Assembly: GCA_025363635.1 (NCBI GenBank)
Contig: JANYDL010000031.1
Location: 1 to 49,799 of the forward strand
DNA from: Actinomycetes bacterium
Lineage (GTDB): Bacteria; Actinomycetota; Actinomycetes; Nanopelagicales; Nanopelagicaceae
DNA: 49,799 nucleotides
Direction: 5' to 3'
Positions 16,562 through 24,606 of the stretch are shown here, one piece after another. Numbering within the stretch: the first letter of the stretch is position 1; the number at the start of each line of letters is the position of its first letter. The notes under the pieces were generated by a model. That model did not search any database and had not been told where the DNA came from. It worked only from the letters and a program-made list of their open reading frames with translations. The translations under genes were made by a program, and so were the position numbers.

Positions 16562-16705
16562 GGTAACTATCCCTTCCGCTCTCCATAAAAAGATATGCAA
16601 AGTTCACGAGGAAGAACGATTTACGCAATTTGATATTACTGCTGGATTGTCCAATCTAAAAGCAATCTCGCAGGGTTTACCCCTCAAATCGCCTCCGCGG
16701 GAGCC

Positions 16706-17800
16706 TTAGTTGGCAGGCGGCACAAGAAGATCCCGAACAAGAGCATCTAGTTCGGCATCGGCTTCAAGAAATTGGCGCAAAGTCCGACGAGTCGCACCGA
16801 AAGAATCAAATTCTTCTATCGACAAACCATCCACTTCATATGCCCGACGAAATTCCGGAACTTTCTCACTAAGAACTCGAATTATGTCGTCATCAACCGG
16901 AATATCTATGCGATTTTCGGCAGGAATTCTATTTTCATTAATTCTCACTTGCCAATCAAAGGGGGGAGATACCACGAGATCACCACCAATTAGTTCACTC
17001 CATTGCATGTAATTGCGAAAAGCGGCGGATAAAACTCTGCTCCTATACCCGCGATCAACGAACAAATGGTGCACTTTTTTGAGAGTCGCAACTCCCGCCC
17101 ATTCTAAATAACCAGGATCAATGAGTACTCGATCACGTGTTACGCAAAATTTTAGCCAATCATCTAATCGGCCACCCATTATTGTTACGACGGATCCAAA
17201 TTCCCTCTCCTCTATGCCGGCGTTCTTGCGACGATTTAATCCGCGTTCTATTGCTTCAGCGGCGGCCAGTGCCTGGGAAACCGTAAAGGAGACAGTGACA
17301 TTTACGCTCACGCCGCGAAAAGTCGCCTCCTCGATTGCTGAGATTCCAACCTTTGTCGCCGGAATCTTCACAATAATGTTGCGGGCAAGACGCGAAAAAT
17401 ATTCTGCCTGTTCAACGAGTGCTAACGCGTTGCGATGAAGCCGAGGATCAGTCTGAATTGATAATCGACCATCTCGGCCACCTGTTCGATCAAAGGCTGG
17501 TTCGAGTAATTTTGCAGCCTCGATCGATAGTAATTCAACTGCTAACCAGCCAATCGCTGATTCACTTGCAGTGGGATTAGCATTCGCGATCTCCTGCAGA
17601 CGAGGTTTCCAAGTTGCGAGATTTCCCTTTATTGCAGCCAAGGCAATTACCGGATTGCAAGTAGCTCCTACTGCTCCAAATTCAATTGAGCGCGCAAGCT
17701 CTACTGGATCGGCTGAATCGTTCCATAAGGAAGTCTTAGTCGTTCTTGCTGCTTTGAGAAGCGAAGGAAATTCACTCGCACTTCCGTCGCTGATGCTCAT
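16706..17800 (-). CDS. transaldolase family protein, divergent
   Basis: Class I aldolase/transaldolase of 364 residues. The TIM barrel shows SLWNDSADP, VGATCNPV (the usual TSNPT region), the Schiff-base Lys in IIVKIPATKVG, and VSVNVTVSFTVSQ. The second half does not follow the usual actinobacterial Tal: the ASTGTK motif is replaced by SAAFRNYMQWSELIGGD and VVSPPFDWQ. It may act on a substrate other than sedoheptulose-7-phosphate. Its distance of about 1-3 kb from the inositol/sugar genes suggests a role in the same pathway, for instance cleaving a keto-deoxy sugar phosphate, but this is inference. ATG with GGAGG upstream. Confidence 0.82.
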   Translation of the reverse strand: MSISDGSASEFPSLLKAARTTKTSLWNDSADPVELARSIEFGAVGATCNPVIALAAIKGNLATWKPRLQEIANANPTASESAIGWLAVELLSIEAAKLLEPAFDRTGGRDGRLSIQTDPRLHRNALALVEQAEYFSRLARNIIVKIPATKVGISAIEEATFRGVSVNVTVSFTVSQALAAAEAIERGLNRRKNAGIEEREFGSVVTIMGGRLDDWLKFCVTRDRVLIDPGYLEWAGVATLKKVHHLFVDRGYRSRVLSAAFRNYMQWSELIGGDLVVSPPFDWQVRINENRIPAENRIDIPVDDDIIRVLSEKVPEFRRAYEVDGLSIEEFDSFGATRRTLRQFLEADAELDALVRDLLVPPAN

Positions 17801-17852
17801 TTTGATTCCTCCATTAGCTCAAGCCAATGATAGTCACCTGCTCACGCCTGAA

Positions 17853-18386
17853 CTAATTTGAGCCAATTTCCTTAAGAAGGTCCTTGTACTCTTCGCACGA
17901 AACACCGCACAACGCTTTCAGCTTGGCTAAGTTTGATTTGGCAGAGGAGAGTTTCTTCGTTTTTAAGAAAAGTACCCCTTGGTACTCAAGAGCACCTAGA
18001 TGTTTTGGATCAATTTTCAGCGCCTTGGAATAGTAAATCGCGGCTGTCGTGTATTGATTCATATTCCTACTTGTATATCCAAGGAGGTTATTTACATCTG
18101 CATTGTTTGGATATGCCTTATCAATTACTTTCAGCGCCGCAAATGCTCCTGAATAATTCTTGTCCGCAATCATTTTGCGTGGGTCGACAAGCACGTCAGT
18201 GATCGATCGGGTGAAGGTGGTAACAACTAGTGGTTTGGTAGGAGCAGAGCTTGAGGAAGGCTTTGAAGGTGACGTGGCCGCTGGAGTTGTTGACGAGGAA
18301 GTTCCAGTACTACTCGAATCGTTAGCAAAAGCGGATACTGGAAGAAGAGAAAGGGCGATTACCGAAGCAACAAATATACGTTTCAT
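17853..18386 (-). CDS. secreted TPR-repeat protein
   Basis: Exported protein of 177 residues: signal peptide (1-21, ending AFA), Ser/Thr/Pro-rich linker (about 22-60), then about two to three tetratricopeptide repeats (about 70-165; NYSGAFAALKVIDKAYPNN, YTTAAIYYSKALKIDPKHLGAL). TPRs act as protein-protein interfaces, here probably outside the membrane. TAGCCT (18393-18398, minus strand) ends 6 nt before the ATG, so it is probably leaderless. No partner can be named. Confidence 0.82.
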   Translation of the reverse strand: MKRIFVASVIALSLLPVSAFANDSSSTGTSSSTTPAATSPSKPSSSSAPTKPLVVTTFTRSITDVLVDPRKMIADKNYSGAFAALKVIDKAYPNNADVNNLLGYTSRNMNQYTTAAIYYSKALKIDPKHLGALEYQGVLFLKTKKLSSAKSNLAKLKALCGVSCEEYKDLLKEIGSN

Positions 18387-18562
18387 GAGCAGAGGCTACG
18401 ACCTCTCGCACAATCTTGTCGACTCAAAAACGAGAATTCTTCCAAAGTTTTAGGCTCAAAGAATGAATTGAATCGTGAATGAACCATTCGCTTCTCTATT
18501 TCGTTGTAATGAATTTTTTGCCATTTTTCAGTATTTTGGCACCCTTGAAATACACTAGGTAC

Positions 18563-19363
18563 ATGAGTTCAAATTCTCGCGTTCCAGTATCAAAATTTGA
18601 GGATGACGAAAAATTGGGCAAGGCGCTTGCAATGCTTTTGTTTCATGACATAAGTCGGGCCTTATCTCGATCAGAAAAATATGTATTGGGCTGTCCGGGG
18701 GGAAGAAGCCCCCGATCTACGTATAAAGCGCTGGGTGATTTAGTAACAACGACGCAACTTTCTTTGAACCATCTCTACATCGCGATGATGGATGAATATG
18801 TATTTGAAAAACCTGATCGAACTTTCGTCAATGTTGATGCGTCGCTGCACTTCAGTTGCAAGAGATTTGCAGAGGTGGAAATTCGACAGGTACTGAATGC
18901 CGGGCTTCCACAAAGTTTGCATCTGCCTGTCAACAATGTCCTGCTACCGGATGCAAGCAATCCTTCAGCATATGAAGTAATTCTCAATTCATTGGGAATA
19001 GATCTCTTTCTTCTAGCTTCAGGAACTACTGATGGACATGTGGCTTTTAATGGAATTGGTTCGCCATTAGGGGCGAAAACTAGAGTTACCACATTATCGG
19101 AGGAAACTCGAACGGATAACCTCTTGACCTTTCCACAATTCAGATCATTGGAAGAAGTCCCCAAATTCGGAGTGACGGTTGGCCCCTCGACAATTTCAAC
19201 TCTCTCCAAGAGGGCCGTCATGATTCTCCAGGGAGCCCATAAATCAAAGGCTTTTCACCAAATAACTAATTCTGCTTCGTACAACCCCGAATGGCCGGCC
19301 ACGATCATTGCTGAATGCAAGAACCCTCAAATCTTCGCTGATGAGTCCGCTTCGAGGGCGTAA
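18563..19363 (+). CDS. NagB/6-phosphogluconolactonase-like sugar phosphate isomerase
   Basis: Cytoplasmic protein of 266 residues in the glucosamine-6-phosphate deaminase/isomerase superfamily. It keeps GCPGGRSP for phosphate binding, MMDEYV with the NagB catalytic Asp, TDGHVAFNG, TRVTTL and a PKFGVTVGPSTI segment ending in VMILQGAHK. In NagB the segment reads DGHIAFNEPGS, where Glu148 (E. coli) helps ring opening; here that Glu is Gly. It may therefore not be a true GlcN-6-P deaminase. TACACT (18551-18556) ends 6 nt before the ATG at 18563. The 3' end overlaps the convergent ROK gene by 37 bp. It probably handles a sugar released in the neighbouring pathway. Confidence 0.82.
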   Translation: MSSNSRVPVSKFEDDEKLGKALAMLLFHDISRALSRSEKYVLGCPGGRSPRSTYKALGDLVTTTQLSLNHLYIAMMDEYVFEKPDRTFVNVDASLHFSCKRFAEVEIRQVLNAGLPQSLHLPVNNVLLPDASNPSAYEVILNSLGIDLFLLASGTTDGHVAFNGIGSPLGAKTRVTTLSEETRTDNLLTFPQFRSLEEVPKFGVTVGPSTISTLSKRAVMILQGAHKSKAFHQITNSASYNPEWPATIIAECKNPQIFADESASRA

Positions 19364-20235
19364 ATAGCCGCGCCAATGACGCCCGAGTTGTTCACCTCTG
19401 CATCTACGACGGATGCGTTTAATCCCAGCGATTCACACGTATGATAAAAAGATTTAAACGTTAATTCTCGATACGCCTGACTTCCTAGCCAGAGCCCTCC
19501 CCCAATAACTATCGTTGAAGAATCCAAATCGAGAGCAAGATTGGCTAATTCCTTACCTAATACCTCCGTTGCCGATATGACAATTTGGCGCGCATCAGCG
19601 TCATTATCAATGAGACCCAGGAGCGCCTTTGCATCTATGGAGAAGTCATTGGATTTCTCCGCAAAACGGCGAGAGATACCCAGTCCCGAACAATAATTTT
19701 CAAGTACTACCTTATCTCCCGATACCTCAATTTCGATCAAGCCGAATCCGATTGCATCACCATGTAGACCCGTGATTGCTTTTCCCTCTAAAAAATGTGT
19801 GTGTGAAATTCCTGAGCTCACCGTCACGTAGATGAAATCATCCAAATCCCTACCGGCACCGGCACCGGCTTCAGCAATCCCCGCACAACGAACATCCGAT
19901 TGCGCTAACCATGGAATTCCGGTTAAGGCGTTAAAGTCAATTTGTGGTTGGAGTTTCCAGTCGATGTTGTCACGCGTTGTGAGCTCTCCTTCCAGGTTTA
20001 CATATTCTGGAAAGCCGGCGCATCCCCGCGTGAGGCTAATATTCTTGCTTTGCGCAATGTCACAAAGGGAGAGAATCAGATTCTTAGTTCGGTCGAGGTT
20101 CGGATCGGCTATACCTGCAATGGAATCCCTACTAGGAATCGTGGTTTCATAAATAATATCTAAATCTGAGTTTACAATCGCTCCGCATATTTTAGTTCCA
20201 CCCAGATCAAGTGCCAACACATGTGAGTTCAACAC
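19327..20235 (-). CDS. ROK-family sugar kinase, divergent
   Basis: 302-residue protein with an actin-like kinase fold of the ROK family. LALDLGGTKICGAIV is the phosphate-1 motif. The usual ENDAN is SDVRC with the catalytic Asp kept. The usual GTGIGGG reads SSGISHTH, the AGEIGH segment reads DAIGFGLIE, and the Zn motif CGxxGC is reduced to ENYCSGLG. GGGLWLG near the C-terminus is the adenosine region. The altered loops suggest an unusual substrate. GTG directly follows the stop of the GDPD-IMPase gene, so the two are co-translated. The 3' end overlaps the NagB-like gene on the other strand. Confidence 0.82.
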   Translation of the reverse strand: MLNSHVLALDLGGTKICGAIVNSDLDIIYETTIPSRDSIAGIADPNLDRTKNLILSLCDIAQSKNISLTRGCAGFPEYVNLEGELTTRDNIDWKLQPQIDFNALTGIPWLAQSDVRCAGIAEAGAGAGRDLDDFIYVTVSSGISHTHFLEGKAITGLHGDAIGFGLIEIEVSGDKVVLENYCSGLGISRRFAEKSNDFSIDAKALLGLIDNDADARQIVISATEVLGKELANLALDLDSSTIVIGGGLWLGSQAYRELTFKSFYHTCESLGLNASVVDAEVNNSGVIGAAIYALEADSSAKI

Positions 20236-21783
20236 TTAGGCAATTGATCTTTTCCAAATGTCAAAGATAGGTTTTGCTGCAGCTTGGGTTGCACAAAGAA
20301 TGCCGCCAGATTCTGGAAAAAGATTTACGTCTCCGTTCTCGTCCCATACTGCCCCGCCTGCTTCGTGCACTATGAGGCAAGCGGCCAAATGATCGATGGG
20401 GCTGTAGTGACCAATAACCGAACCAACCCCGCGTGCTACCGAGACTCCTACAAGTGTGAGAGTGCCCGAACCCATAATTCTCATAGTGCAATAATTCTCT
20501 GCCAGCCCCTCCAAAAGTCCCAGCATTCCGGGCCAAGCTTGGTAAGCCGCGAGTTCAGTTGCGACGATTCGGCTACTCAACGGGTTGACTACACCGGATT
20601 GATCTTCAACTTGAATCTCACGCCCATCTAGTTTCGCGCCATGTCCTTTTTGCGCTTCAAAAAGAGAATTTCGCCACGGATCAATAACGACGGCTACCAA
20701 CGGCGTCCGATTAAATGCGAGGGCAAGAGAAAACGAACTCCAGGGCATCCGATTGGCAAAATTTGTTGTGCCATCGATCGGATCCAGATACCAGGAGGGG
20801 GTGTTTTCTTCATACTTCCCGCCCATTTCCTCACCGATAAAATTGTGTCCCTGAAAATTTGCAGCGATAACTTCTCGAACGTGTGCCTCTATCATCACGT
20901 CAATTCGCGTGACGATATCTGCAGGATTCTGCTTCAGTGACATCTCGCCTGGATCCATGGAACTGGCAACCATAATCGCCCACTTCCCAAGATCTCTCGC
21001 AATCACCATTGCCTTGTCGAGATCAATCTCATCAATAGAAGATTCAAACGTATCCTCTTCATTAGATTTCTCGGAAATCATTCTCTGTAGCAAGGTCAAT
21101 TGATTTGTTGTAATTGAGTCAACTCCGATGGCGAGAGCCCATCGCATTGTGGCTTCATCATCGATTGTCCAGAGTGAAACCTTGTATCCCATCTTGTGGA
21201 AAGTTTCTATACTTATGCGCGTTACAAACGAGTACTGCAGATTGATGAATTCTGGATTCAACTCATCTATTTCACTTTTACTAGGAACCGTAATCTCGCT
21301 CCAGGGCATCCATATTTTTGCGGTAGGTGAGAGAGCACGAATCTTTCTCATCGCAACTAGGTTTCCACACCAGCGAATTCGATCCCGAGAGACTGATCCT
21401 TGTTCAACAAGGCGAAACGCCGGCTCTGCCGGGTCTGCTTCCTCCATGTCTATCAACAGAGAGGAATCAGAATTGGAGAAAAGTTCCAATACTTCGCTCA
21501 GTAAAGGAATACGATCCATACGGTTGCCCAATTCTTTGATCTCATCCCAATCGAGTTCTCCAACGGGAACTGAGATACCCCAAAGTCTTTCTAGAGTGGG
21601 ATCATGAATCACAACAACATGGCCGTCACGTGTGATGCGTACATCTATCTCGACAATCTCAGCTTTGGAATCAATTGCCGACTGAATTGCGATCAAAGTA
21701 TTCTCGCGAAATTTGCTCGAATCTCCGCGATGAGCAGTTGAAAAGGTCATGCTGGGATTAAGCCACTCGAACGAGTTTGCCAT
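20236..21783 (-). CDS. glycerophosphodiester phosphodiesterase - inositol monophosphatase fusion
   Basis: A 515-residue two-domain cytoplasmic enzyme. Residues about 14-235 are a GDPD TIM barrel: H18-R-G, E27-N-T, E45-x-D47, the catalytic H60-D, and SLWTIDDEATMRWALAIGVDSITTN at the end. Residues about 252-515 are an IMPase-fold phosphatase: GEEMGG, DPIDGTTNF (from D334) for the metals, and SPIDHLAACLIVHEAGG as the second motif. GDPDs split glycerophosphodiesters; if the products were glycerol and inositol phosphate, the fused phosphatase would free myo-inositol. It overlaps the ABC ATPase gene by 26 bp and precedes a ROK kinase in the same operon, just as UgpQ follows the glycerol-3-phosphate importer in E. 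coli. The substrate assignment is inferred. A sulfate or fructose bisphosphatase role for the second domain is less likely but possible. Confidence 0.9.
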   Translation of the reverse strand: MANSFEWLNPSMTFSTAHRGDSSKFRENTLIAIQSAIDSKAEIVEIDVRITRDGHVVVIHDPTLERLWGISVPVGELDWDEIKELGNRMDRIPLLSEVLELFSNSDSSLLIDMEEADPAEPAFRLVEQGSVSRDRIRWCGNLVAMRKIRALSPTAKIWMPWSEITVPSKSEIDELNPEFINLQYSFVTRISIETFHKMGYKVSLWTIDDEATMRWALAIGVDSITTNQLTLLQRMISEKSNEEDTFESSIDEIDLDKAMVIARDLGKWAIMVASSMDPGEMSLKQNPADIVTRIDVMIEAHVREVIAANFQGHNFIGEEMGGKYEENTPSWYLDPIDGTTNFANRMPWSSFSLALAFNRTPLVAVVIDPWRNSLFEAQKGHGAKLDGREIQVEDQSGVVNPLSSRIVATELAAYQAWPGMLGLLEGLAENYCTMRIMGSGTLTLVGVSVARGVGSVIGHYSPIDHLAACLIVHEAGGAVWDENGDVNLFPESGGILCATQAAAKPIFDIWKRSIA

Positions 21784-22777
21784 CTTTATAGATAAGCGCC
21801 TTGCTTATCCTCGCAAAGCCTTGAGTCCCGGCGGTAGGAACGTCAGAGGAAATGAAAGCGCGCAATTTCACATCATCACGCTTCAAATACACTTCACAAA
21901 AATGTCCTCGCGGTACGACCAGTTCCACCGTGGCAGGAAAACTTCCTGGCACTTGTACTTTGCTGAAGTGCACATCTTCTGGTCGTATACCCACAACTGC
22001 TGAGCCTGAAATAACTTGACCTTCTGCATATTCACCCGTGACATGATTCAAGCTTCCAATGAAATTAGCGACGTACTCTGTTTCGGGCCTGTCATATAAT
22101 TCCTGAGGAGTACTGAATTGTTCGATCTTGCCATTATTCATAACAGCAATTCGGTCTGAAATCGAAAGAGCTTCGTCCTGATCGTGAGTCACAATCACAG
22201 TCGTGATTCCTAGTCTGCGTTGAAGATCCCTGATGTCTTCACGAACTTTGACTCTCAGTTTTGCATCAAGGTTACTTAATGGTTCGTCCAATAAGAGAAT
22301 ATCTGGTTCTTGCACCAATGCCCGTGCTAAAGCGACCCGCTGTTGTTCGCCACCTGAAATCTGACCTGGGCGCGAATCCTTATGATGCATAAGGTTTACG
22401 AGGGCCAAAGCCTCATGAACTCGCTTTTCAATTTCTGGCTTTTGCATTTTTCGAACTTTAAGAGGATACGCAACGTTATTAAAGACTGTCATATGGGGCC
22501 ACAACGCATAATTCTGAAAAACCATAGCGCTAGGTCGCTTCTCAGGTCCTAACGTCGTCACATCCTTATTATCTAGAAGAATGTCTCCTTTGTCGGGAAT
22601 GAGGAATCCAGCAATCATTCGAAGCGTCGTCGTTTTACCGCAACCCGAGGGACCAAGTAGAGAGACCATTTCACCTTTCTTAACTACAAGGTGAAGGTTG
22701 TCGATGATCACGCGCCCACCAAGAATCTTGGTCAATCCATTGAGCACAAGTCCATCTTGTTGCACTGCCTCAGTCAT
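21758..22777 (-). CDS. ABC importer ATPase, UgpC/PotA/FbpC-like
   Basis: Cytoplasmic ATPase of 339 residues. Walker A GPSGCGKTT (about 42-50), Q-loop MVFQNYALWPHMTV, signature ISGGEQQRVALARAL, Walker B ILLLDEPLSNLD and VTHDQDEAL are intact. The C-terminal 100 residues form a TOBE/OB-like regulatory domain containing VGIRPEDV. This is the CUT1/Ugp/Pot/Fbp class. GGGAGAGA precedes the ATG. It works with the two permeases and the binding protein encoded upstream on the same strand and overlaps the GDPD-IMPase gene downstream. Confidence 0.92.
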   Translation of the reverse strand: MTEAVQQDGLVLNGLTKILGGRVIIDNLHLVVKKGEMVSLLGPSGCGKTTTLRMIAGFLIPDKGDILLDNKDVTTLGPEKRPSAMVFQNYALWPHMTVFNNVAYPLKVRKMQKPEIEKRVHEALALVNLMHHKDSRPGQISGGEQQRVALARALVQEPDILLLDEPLSNLDAKLRVKVREDIRDLQRRLGITTVIVTHDQDEALSISDRIAVMNNGKIEQFSTPQELYDRPETEYVANFIGSLNHVTGEYAEGQVISGSAVVGIRPEDVHFSKVQVPGSFPATVELVVPRGHFCEVYLKRDDVKLRAFISSDVPTAGTQGFARISKALIYKDGKLVRVA

Positions 22778-22792
22778 CGCTTCTCTCCCTCA

Positions 22793-23632
22793 TCACTTGA
22801 TTTGGAAACCTTCCGCTAGCTGTCCTCCGACTATGTGCTTCCGTGCTAGCCCGATGAGCAGGACAGAAGGAAAGGCAAGCAGGAGGGAAAAAACGGCTGC
22901 GACTTGAATCGGGTAATTTTGAACCAATGAATACATTTCTGTTGGCATTGTAAAAATAGCTGGCGCACCTACAAGGTAAGTCCCTTGAGCTTCATCAAAG
23001 GACGCTAAGAAGGACATAACAATCGCAACCAAAATTCCCGGCATTGCCATCCTTAACGTGATGGTACGAAACACTCGAAACTTGGATGCGCCCGCATCTC
23101 GAGCCGCCTCTTCCAAATTTCGAGGGACTGCCGCGAAAGCCGCAGCGGGAATCCATGTCATATAAATAATCGTGCCTAACAACTGAATGATGATCACGCC
23201 TACAACAGTGCCCATCAAATTGAGCGCATAATACAAAGTCGCGATCGAGGCGAAAAGCCCGATTTTTGGGAAAGAATTGGCCGCAAACATTCCGATCAAG
23301 AAAGTTTTACGTCCTGCATAAGTCATCCTCCCCGCTGCATATGCGGCTGGAAGGCAGATGACCATTGAACAAAGAACTACGATCGGGCTAATGATCAACG
23401 AGTTGCGTATTGCGCCTTCGAGCGCGGAATCGTCCAGGACTCGTGTCCACCAATGCCAGGTCCAACCATCCGGCGTAAGATTTGGATAAGTCCAATTAGT
23501 CACGAATGCATGAACTCCAAGCCAGGCCAGTGGACCAAGAATAAAGAAAGCCATACAGAGCATGAAAAGTACAAGCAAAGCCTTGACCAATGGGCTACTC
23601 GTTTTTACTCGAGCCTTCTCCTTTTTCACCAT
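22793..23632 (-). CDS. ABC importer permease 2
   Basis: 279-residue permease with about six helices, the first at about 14-36. The EAA loop, LEEAARDAGASKFRVFRTITLRMAMPGI, contacts the ATPase. It resembles the second permease of iron, thiamine, spermidine or glycerol-3-phosphate importers. The start overlaps the first permease's stop as TAATG. Together with the 313-residue permease it makes the heterodimeric channel. Confidence 0.9.
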   Translation of the reverse strand: MVKKEKARVKTSSPLVKALLVLFMLCMAFFILGPLAWLGVHAFVTNWTYPNLTPDGWTWHWWTRVLDDSALEGAIRNSLIISPIVVLCSMVICLPAAYAAGRMTYAGRKTFLIGMFAANSFPKIGLFASIATLYYALNLMGTVVGVIIIQLLGTIIYMTWIPAAAFAAVPRNLEEAARDAGASKFRVFRTITLRMAMPGILVAIVMSFLASFDEAQGTYLVGAPAIFTMPTEMYSLVQNYPIQVAAVFSLLLAFPSVLLIGLARKHIVGGQLAEGFQIK

Positions 23633-24573
23633 TAGATTCGCCCGCTTTGCTTGGCGCTACGTACATTCGCCCAAATATACACAAGTGCAATTCCCGATGC
23701 CGCTGTAAAAACAACGAATGCCATGACGATCGATTGTTGCGGTCGATTGTATGCACCAAAGAAGTTTGAAATTTCGACCCCAAGCATTGTGGGCTGATTT
23801 GGTCCCAAAAATAGTGGAATAGTAAAGGAACCCATGATTCCGATTGCCGTGAAAGTTCCAGCAATAACTATCGGTGTGAGCGCTAATGGAATGAGAACGG
23901 TACGAATTATTCGGAAGAAGCCTGCTCCTGCATCTTGTGCAGTTTCAATGAGAGCATCAGGGACCGATTGCAATCCTGAAGTCACCATAAGAATTGCAAA
24001 TGGTAGCGAAGTCCAAATTGTTCCTATTGCAATTGCAGTGGACGTGGAGGTCAAAGTTGGAAATTCGATTCCAAAGTGGGAGAAAATTGTCCGCATAAAG
24101 CCATCACCGGCATAAAAAGTATGAATTGCCCAGGAAGCGATAACGACGGGAACGAAGAGGGGCACTAAGGTCAAAGTCGTCATTATCGAAGCGAGGCGGC
24201 CACCGATCATTCGTTGATAAATACCGATACCAAGGGCCATGACGAGCACCATGGTCGTTGAAATTGTGGTTACGAGAAGCGTGGTTCGTAGGTCGCCAGG
24301 AAAACGAGAATCGTGAAAGACATCTTGGTAGGCGCTAAAAGTCCCCCACCAGTGATCCTTTTTATGAATCTCCTGGCCGATAATGGAGACAACTCGATTC
24401 GGTCCTTCTGTCCACCCTAGGCTGAAGGTGAAAGCAATGAGAATCGGTGCGCCAACAAAACAAATCACCAAGAGCATGGGTGGCAAAGCCATAAAAAAAC
24501 CAAGAACAGAGAGTCTTGAGGCCGATTTAGCCTCAAGACCCTCTGTTACGACAACTGTTTTATCAGCTGTCAC
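23632..24573 (-). CDS. ABC importer permease 1
   Basis: 313-residue permease with an N-terminal cytoplasmic stretch, about six helices, and an EAA loop ALIETAQDAGAGFFRIIRTVLIPLALTPI. It belongs to the UgpA/PotB/FbpB type. The start is GTG at 24573, 33 bp after the binding-protein gene. A long extracytoplasmic loop (about 60-95) follows the first helix. Confidence 0.88.
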   Translation of the reverse strand: MTADKTVVVTEGLEAKSASRLSVLGFFMALPPMLLVICFVGAPILIAFTFSLGWTEGPNRVVSIIGQEIHKKDHWWGTFSAYQDVFHDSRFPGDLRTTLLVTTISTTMVLVMALGIGIYQRMIGGRLASIMTTLTLVPLFVPVVIASWAIHTFYAGDGFMRTIFSHFGIEFPTLTSTSTAIAIGTIWTSLPFAILMVTSGLQSVPDALIETAQDAGAGFFRIIRTVLIPLALTPIVIAGTFTAIGIMGSFTIPLFLGPNQPTMLGVEISNFFGAYNRPQQSIVMAFVVFTAASGIALVYIWANVRSAKQSGRI

Positions 24574-24606
24574 TTGATACTTTCTGTGAAGTCAAAAGGA
24601 CTCCGA

